NCBI GenBank assembly: GCA_012735335.1
Contig: JAAYHO010000472.1
Coordinates: 1 to 5,089 of the forward strand
Origin: Gammaproteobacteria bacterium
Lineage (GTDB): Bacteria; Pseudomonadota; Gammaproteobacteria; Pseudomonadales; Pseudomonadaceae
Reading direction: 5' to 3'
Length of the DNA: 5,089 nucleotides
Shown here: positions 1-5,089 of the stretch, piece by piece
How the letters are laid out: every line of letters starts with the position of its first letter
Numbering within the stretch: position 1 is the first letter of the stretch
Position numbers and translations under genes: made by a program
Notes under the pieces: generated by a model
Database searches by the model: none
What the model saw: only the letters and a program-made list of their open reading frames with translations
What the model was told of the DNA's origin: nothing

Positions 1-716
1 GCTGTGGCAAGACCCGTTTCATCCAGCATATGGCCGAGCGCCTGGGGCGCAAGCTGTATACCGTGGCCTGCCATGACGATCTGACCACCGCCGACCTGGT
101 CGGTCGCCATCTGATCGGTGCCAACGGCACCTTCTGGCAGGACGGCCCGCTGACCCGCGCCGTGCGTGAAGGCGCCATCTGCTACCTCGACGAGGTGATC
201 GAGGCGCGCAAGGACATTACCGTGGTGCTGCACCCGCTGGCCGACGATCGCCGCATCCTGCCGCTGGAAGCCACCGGCGAGGAACTCGAGGCTGCCCCCG
301 GTTTCATGCTGGTGGTGTCCTACAACCCCGGCTACCGCAACCTGCTCAAGGGTCTCAAGCCCAGTACCCGCCAGCGCTTCGTGGCCATGGCCTTCGACTA
401 CCCCGAAGCCCGGGCCGAGAGCCGCATCGTGCAGCATGAGTCCGGACTGGACGCGGCCCGGGTCGGGCAACTGGTCAGCCTGGGCAACGCCCTGCGCCAC
501 CTTGGCCAGCATGATCTGGAAGAAGCCCCTTCCACCCGTTTGCTTATCCATACCGCACGCCTGATCGCCGCCGGTATGGACCCGCGCCAGGCCTGCGAAG
601 CCTGCATGGCGCAGCCGCTCACCGACGAGCCCACCGCCCAGGCGGCCATCATGGACGTGGTCAGAGCGCACTTTGCCGAACCTGGACAACAACAAGCCAA
701 CAGAAAAATCGCCTGA
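1..716 (+). CDS. norQ: NorQ/NirQ, MoxR/CbbQ-type AAA+ ATPase for nitric oxide reductase activation (5' end missing)
   Basis: Partial gene, open through the left edge; the reading frame has its first full codon at base 3, giving 237 codons before the TGA at 714-716. The first residues read CGKTRF, the end of a Walker A loop (family form GPTGCGKT), so about 35 N-terminal residues are cut off; family members are about 260-270 aa. The ATG at 30 follows the Walker lysine and cannot be the true start. Walker B is CYLDEV (180-197), a sensor-1 type Asn lies in SYNPGY (codon 324-326), arginine-finger-like residues lie in STRQRF (363-380), and a sensor-2-like STRLL starts at 531. In the family, this cytoplasmic ATPase works with the VWA protein NorD to mature NOR, probably at FeB insertion; NirQ of P. 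stutzeri also affects nitrite reductase activity. It lies 39 nt upstream of norC on the same strand. The name nirQ is equally valid. Confidence 0.95.
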   Translation, partial: CGKTRFIQHMAERLGRKLYTVACHDDLTTADLVGRHLIGANGTFWQDGPLTRAVREGAICYLDEVIEARKDITVVLHPLADDRRILPLEATGEELEAAPGFMLVVSYNPGYRNLLKGLKPSTRQRFVAMAFDYPEARAESRIVQHESGLDAARVGQLVSLGNALRHLGQHDLEEAPSTRLLIHTARLIAAGMDPRQACEACMAQPLTDEPTAQAAIMDVVRAHFAEPGQQQANRKIA

Positions 717-743
717 CCGGCGAGCACGCAATCCGCATAACCC

Positions 744-750
744 GAGGAGA
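744..750 (+). promoter_or_regulatory. Ribosome binding site of norC
   Basis: GAGGAGA lies 5 nt before the ATG at 756, a strong Shine-Dalgarno match that supports this start. The 39-nt spacer from the norQ stop holds no terminator hairpin and no recognisable FNR/DNR box, so norC is probably read through from norQ. A promoter inside the 3' part of norQ cannot be excluded by eye. Confidence 0.75.
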
Positions 751-755
751 TCAAC

Positions 756-1202
756 ATGTCGGAGCGCTTTACCAAGGGCATGGCCCGCAACATCTACTAC
801 GGTGGCGGCATGTTTTTCATGCTGCTGTTCATTGGCCTGACGGTGGATACGGTCACGGCGATCCCGGAACGGGAAAACCGCGACCAGCTCACCGCCTCGG
901 TCGCCCACGGCAAGGAACTGTGGGAAAACAACAACTGCGCCGGCTGTCATTCGCTGATGGGTGAAGGAGCCTATTTTGCTCCGGAACTGGTCAACGTGTT
1001 CAACCGCCGGGGTCTGGAGAACGAAACCGCATTCCGCGCCTATTTCGGTGCCTGGATGAGCGCCATGCCGACCAACGTGCCGGGCCGTCGGCAGATGCCG
1101 CAATTCAACCTGAGCGAAGAAGAGCTGGATGCCATGTCGGACTTCCTGATCTGGTCATCGCGCATCGATACCAACGACTGGCCGCCGAACAAGGAAGGCT
1201 GA
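756..1202 (+). CDS. norC: NorC, membrane-anchored cytochrome c subunit of nitric oxide reductase
   Basis: 148 aa, full length for the family (about 146-150 aa). It carries electrons from periplasmic cytochrome c or cupredoxin to NorB in the inner membrane. An N-terminal anchor spans about residues 13-34 and acts as an uncleaved signal anchor, leaving the haem domain in the periplasm. One haem c site is present: C61-A-G-C64-H65, with H65 as proximal ligand. M114 in the GRRQMPQF motif is the expected distal ligand; the P. aeruginosa equivalent is M112, since this protein has two extra residues in the loop near 84-100. G71 and Y73 in GEGAYFAPEL match the residues that help bind the Ca2+ at the NorB-NorC interface in the P. 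aeruginosa structure. The C-terminus DTNDWPPNKEG is typical of Pseudomonas-type NorC. It sits 40 nt upstream of norB, as in nearly all cNOR operons. Confidence 0.98.
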   Translation: MSERFTKGMARNIYYGGGMFFMLLFIGLTVDTVTAIPERENRDQLTASVAHGKELWENNNCAGCHSLMGEGAYFAPELVNVFNRRGLENETAFRAYFGAWMSAMPTNVPGRRQMPQFNLSEEELDAMSDFLIWSSRIDTNDWPPNKEG

Positions 1203-1212
1203 GTACGCCTGA

Positions 1213-2646
<1,434 letters not shown>

Positions 2647-2655
2647 TCCGGCAAC

Positions 2656-2687
2656 GCTATCAGGTGGGCACCGCCCCACCTGATAGC
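2656..2687 (+). terminator. Perfect 13-bp hairpin between norB and norD (possible leaky terminator or mRNA 3'-end stabiliser)
   Basis: GCTATCAGGTGGG (2656-2668) and CCCACCTGATAGC (2675-2687) are exact inverted complements around a 6-nt loop (CACCGC), starting 9 nt after the norB stop. A classical intrinsic terminator would have U residues directly after the stem. Here the only T run (TTTTT, 2705-2709) starts 17 nt downstream, so full termination is doubtful. Its position between structural and maturation genes fits a role in attenuation or in protecting a processed norCB transcript. The structure is seen in the sequence; the function is inferred. Confidence 0.5.
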
Positions 2688-2735
2688 AGCTCAAGCAACA
2701 CCTGTTTTTGTAGGACCCACCGAATTCCATCCACT

Positions 2736-2742
2736 GGGAGAA
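2736..2742 (+). promoter_or_regulatory. Ribosome binding site of norD, deciding its start
   Basis: GGGAGAA lies 5 nt before the ATG at 2748 and favours that start over the in-frame GTG at 2664. The GTG lies inside the hairpin stem and would add 28 residues with no family resemblance. The surrounding 101-nt norB-norD spacer holds the hairpin and this site; no FNR-type palindrome is visible in it. Confidence 0.65.
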
Positions 2743-2747
2743 ACACA

Positions 2748-4592
2748 ATGGAAGAAGCCGTAGGTATCCGCTGGCACCGGCTGATCACCCGCCTGGCAGG
2801 CAATGGCTATCCCCAGGCGAAAGTCACGCTTGAGGACGAAGGCCCGCGTCTGGCCATGGTCTTCCGCGCTCTCAGTGGCGACCCCGGGCTGACCATCAAG
2901 GCCAGCACCGAACGCAGTATGAAAACCTGGCGCCCGCTGGCCCACCGCCTTGCCGGTACCGGCCGCCGCCACGCACTGGCCTGGCGCGAAGCCGAGGCCC
3001 TGCGGGTACCCGACAGCCTGGCGGTATTCCCCGAGCCGGACATGAACCGGGACCTGTATCTGTGGCTGACCGCCATGGCCAGCCAGGCCGACTCGGTCAG
3101 CGAGGGCGACTGGCTGCAGGCCAACCAGCAGCTGGTGCTCAATACCCTGGCCGCCTACCCCGGCCTGAACAGCCTGTACTACGAGCTGGCCCGGGCGCTG
3201 GTCGAGATCCGTCGCCAGAGTGCCCGGCTGCCCGCTGTCCAGGCCGAGCGCGAAGCGGCATTGCAGCGCGCCCTGCTGTCACCCGGCAGCCAGCCCGCCC
3301 TGCCCGCCGCTCCCGGCGAACCTGCGCCTGTCCCGCTGTGGCTGTACCCGCTGGCGGAGGAAAGCCTGCCGCGACTGCCCGCCGCCAATGACAGCGACAA
3401 CGATGGCGAGTCCAATGGCCAGGGCAGAATCCGCCAGAGCAAACAGCGCAAGCAGGGCCGCTATGTGGACGACAACCAGCAGCGCAACGGCATGATGATC
3501 TTCCGTCTGGAAAGCCTGTTTTCCTGGTCGGAATTCGTCCCGGTCGACCGCTGCGAGGACGACAGCGACGATGAGGATACCGAGCAGATCGCCGAAGACC
3601 TGGACTACCTGAGCCTGTCAAGCAGCCCCAGCACCAGTGCCTCGCGGATCAAGCTGGACATGGATCTGCCATCGGCCTCGGAGGACGATATCCCGCTGAC
3701 CGACGGCTGCCTGTTCCCCGAATGGGACTGGAAGAAGCAGCAGCTGCGCGACAACCACTGCCGGGTAATCCCGATGCTGCCCCGGGATGCCGAGCCCGCG
3801 CCCCTGCCAGAACGTCTGCGGCCGTTGGCCAATAACCTGCGCCAGCGCTTCGAGGGATTGCGGCCCCAGCGTATCTGGGAAAAACGCCAGCCCACCGGCA
3901 CCCTGCTGGATCTGGACGCCTGCCTGCACTACGCCGCCGATCGCCGTCGCGGCAGCGCCAGCGCGCAACCGGCGCTGTGGCGGCGGGAAGCGGCGCGCCA
4001 CCGGGATCTGGCCTGTCTGGTACTGGCCGACCTGTCCCTGTCCACCGAAGCCTGGGCCGACGACACCCACCAGGTGATCGACGTGATCCGCGACAGTCTG
4101 CACCTGCTCGGCGAGGCACTGGATGCCGGGCAGGATGATTTTGCCATGTACGGCTTTTCTTCCAGACGCCGGGATCATGTGCGCTTCAATCTGATCAAGA
4201 ACTTTGCCGAGTCCTGGGGCGAGGCCATTCATGGCCGCATTCAGAACCTCAAGCCCGGCTATTACACCCGCATGGGCGGGGCCATCCGTCAGGCCACCGA
4301 GATCCTCAAGGACAAGCCCGCCGAGCAGCGCCTGTTGCTGTTGCTCACCGACGGCAAACCCAATGATCTGGATGTGTACGAGGGCCGCTACGGCATGGAA
4401 GACACCCGTCAGGCGCTGCTGGAAGCGCGCAAGGCCGGTATCCAGCCGTTCTGCGTGACCATCGACCAGCAGGCCGCCGACTACCTGCCCTATCTGTTCG
4501 GCCAGCAGCGCTATCAACTGATCCGCCAGGCCGCCGAACTGCCCAGCCTGTTGCCCAGGCTCTACCTGTTGCTGACCGGGAGGACGCCCTGA
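2748..4592 (+). CDS. norD: NorD, VWA-domain (MIDAS) protein for nitric oxide reductase maturation
   Basis: 614 aa from the ATG at 2748, close to Pseudomonas NorD (about 612 aa). It is a soluble protein with no signal peptide or membrane segment. The N-terminal part (about 1-180) is largely helical and family-specific. The middle (about 181-300) is a polar linker: Pro/Ala-rich near 181-200, acidic at 214-222, basic at 227-238, strongly acidic at 270-286 and Ser-rich at 289-299. The C-terminal VWA domain (about 424-610) has a complete MIDAS: D428-L-S430-L-S432, T507 in YTRMGG, and D535 in LTDGKPNDLD. The segment FSSRRRDHVRF is also typical of NorD/CbbO proteins. With NorQ it forms a MoxR-VWA pair comparable to CbbQ-CbbO that activates NOR, thought to act at FeB insertion. 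Its stop shares one base with the norE start. A long antisense frame across its 3' half is a codon-bias shadow. Confidence 0.96.
   Translation: MEEAVGIRWHRLITRLAGNGYPQAKVTLEDEGPRLAMVFRALSGDPGLTIKASTERSMKTWRPLAHRLAGTGRRHALAWREAEALRVPDSLAVFPEPDMNRDLYLWLTAMASQADSVSEGDWLQANQQLVLNTLAAYPGLNSLYYELARALVEIRRQSARLPAVQAEREAALQRALLSPGSQPALPAAPGEPAPVPLWLYPLAEESLPRLPAANDSDNDGESNGQGRIRQSKQRKQGRYVDDNQQRNGMMIFRLESLFSWSEFVPVDRCEDDSDDEDTEQIAEDLDYLSLSSSPSTSASRIKLDMDLPSASEDDIPLTDGCLFPEWDWKKQQLRDNHCRVIPMLPRDAEPAPLPERLRPLANNLRQRFEGLRPQRIWEKRQPTGTLLDLDACLHYAADRRRGSASAQPALWRREAARHRDLACLVLADLSLSTEAWADDTHQVIDVIRDSLHLLGEALDAGQDDFAMYGFSSRRRDHVRFNLIKNFAESWGEAIHGRIQNLKPGYYTRMGGAIRQATEILKDKPAEQRLLLLLTDGKPNDLDVYEGRYGMEDTRQALLEARKAGIQPFCVTIDQQAADYLPYLFGQQRYQLIRQAAELPSLLPRLYLLLTGRTP
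4578..4583 (+). promoter_or_regulatory. Ribosome binding site of norE inside the end of norD
   Basis: GGGAGG lies 8 nt before the ATG at 4592, within the last codons of norD. Together with the TGATG stop/start overlap it supports translational coupling of norE to norD. Confidence 0.6.
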
Positions 4593-5089
4593 TGAGCAGT
4601 TCCGACACTGCCCTTGTCGATATCACCGAGGACACCCAACACCGACGCCTGCCCGGCGATCTGGCCATGTGGTGCTTCATCCTTGCCGAGCTGCTGGCCT
4701 TCCTGTTCCTGCTCGGCAGCATGGCCTTTGCCCGGGGCCACTGGGGTGAGATGTTCAGCGCAGGGATTGCCACCCTGCACCCGGAGGCCGGGCTGATCAA
4801 TACCCTGATCCTGCTGACCGGCAGCTACTTCGCTGCCAAGGGCGTACGCCGCGCGGCGGCGGGCAATCGCAGGGCACTGATCACCGGCTTTGCCCTGGCG
4901 GCGCTGTGCGGGCTGGGTTATGTCGGCATCAAGATCAGCGAGTATGTGCTGCTGTTCGGCGACGGCTACAACCTGCGTACCAATACCTTCTACTTCTTCT
5001 ATTTCTTTACCACCTTCTTCCATATGGCCCACGTGCTGATCGGCATGGCCATCCTGCTGGTGGTCGCCCAGCGCTTTCGCAGCGGCCAC
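4592..5089 (+). CDS. norE: NorE/NirO-like cytochrome c oxidase subunit III family protein (3' end missing)
   Basis: 166 codons are visible from the ATG at 4592 and the frame is still open at the right edge; family members are about 170-200 aa, so only a short tail should be missing. The start is set by the TGATG overlap with norD and the GGGAGG site. The polar N-terminus (1-22) is followed by membrane segments at about 24-47, 67-84, 95-119 and 131-160. Subunit III-like features are E33 in the first helix (ILAELLAF), YVGIKISEY at the end of the third, and FFHMAHVLIG (142-151) in the fourth, resembling the H-x-x-H-V-x-x-G segment of COX3. NorE binds no redox metal; in Paracoccus norE and norF are dispensable but affect NOR activity. 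P. aeruginosa nirO is the homologue next to nirQ. A small norF/nirP-like gene may follow beyond the window. A true respiratory oxidase subunit III is unlikely given this context and the short length. Confidence 0.9.
   Translation, partial: MSSSDTALVDITEDTQHRRLPGDLAMWCFILAELLAFLFLLGSMAFARGHWGEMFSAGIATLHPEAGLINTLILLTGSYFAAKGVRRAAAGNRRALITGFALAALCGLGYVGIKISEYVLLFGDGYNLRTNTFYFFYFFTTFFHMAHVLIGMAILLVVAQRFRSGH

Noticed and set aside
673..689. A TTG...CAA pair at the end of norQ considered as an FNR/DNR operator for norC.
   Set aside because: The arms are 17 nt end to end and lack the TTGAT-N4-ATCAA pattern. No other convincing FNR-type box was found by eye in the spacers.
398..793. A 131-codon - strand frame across the norQ-norC junction.
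   Set aside because: It is low-complexity and Ala/Ser/Arg-rich, overlaps two certain genes and has no supporting signal.
2664..2747. A 28-residue N-terminal extension of norD from a GTG at 2664.
   Set aside because: The GTG lies inside the hairpin stem, and the added residues are Ser/Thr-rich with no resemblance to NorD N-termini. The ATG at 2748 has a good ribosome binding site.
3618..4517. A 299-codon open frame on the - strand, antisense to the VWA half of norD.
   Set aside because: It mirrors the strong third-position GC bias of norD and has no family motif. norD carries a complete MIDAS in the sense frame.

Overview
The window is the core of a denitrification nitric oxide reductase (NOR) cluster. 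Every gene is on the + strand, in the order norQ/nirQ (3' part) - norC - norB - norD - norE (5' part). The DNA is GC-rich. The proteins resemble the cytochrome-c-dependent NOR (cNOR) of Pseudomonas and related denitrifying gammaproteobacteria (Pseudomonas, Stutzerimonas, Halopseudomonas, possibly Marinobacter or Halomonas relatives). The genus cannot be fixed from the sequence alone.

Layout: 1-716 holds a MoxR/CbbQ-type AAA+ ATPase (NorQ/NirQ) whose first roughly 35 codons lie upstream of the window. After a 39-nt gap, 756-1202 encodes NorC, the membrane-anchored cytochrome c subunit. After a 40-nt gap, 1243-2646 encodes NorB, the haem b/b3-FeB catalytic subunit, with all expected metal ligands. 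A 101-nt gap then contains a perfect 13-bp inverted repeat (2656-2687). At 2748-4592 lies NorD, a von Willebrand factor A (VWA) protein that partners NorQ. NorD overlaps by one base (TGATG) with the start of a NorE/NirO-like haem-copper oxidase subunit III homologue at 4592, which runs off the right edge.

How they work together: NorC passes electrons from periplasmic donors to NorB, which reduces 2 NO to N2O in the inner membrane. NorQ (AAA+ ATPase) and NorD (VWA/MIDAS protein) form the MoxR-VWA type activation pair thought to insert or mature the non-haem iron FeB. NorE is a non-essential accessory membrane protein. Close spacing, shared strand and good Shine-Dalgarno sites support one operon, with the norB-norD hairpin as a likely point of differential expression.

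No new biological system was found. The points worth a second look are the gene order (Q-C-B-D-E), the norB-norD hairpin with a competing partner at the norB stop codon, and a polar low-complexity linker in NorD. No FNR/DNR-type operator was found, so the operon promoter is probably upstream of the window. Apart from the 101-nt norB-norD spacer, non-coding sequence amounts to two ribosome-binding-site spacers of about 40 nt.
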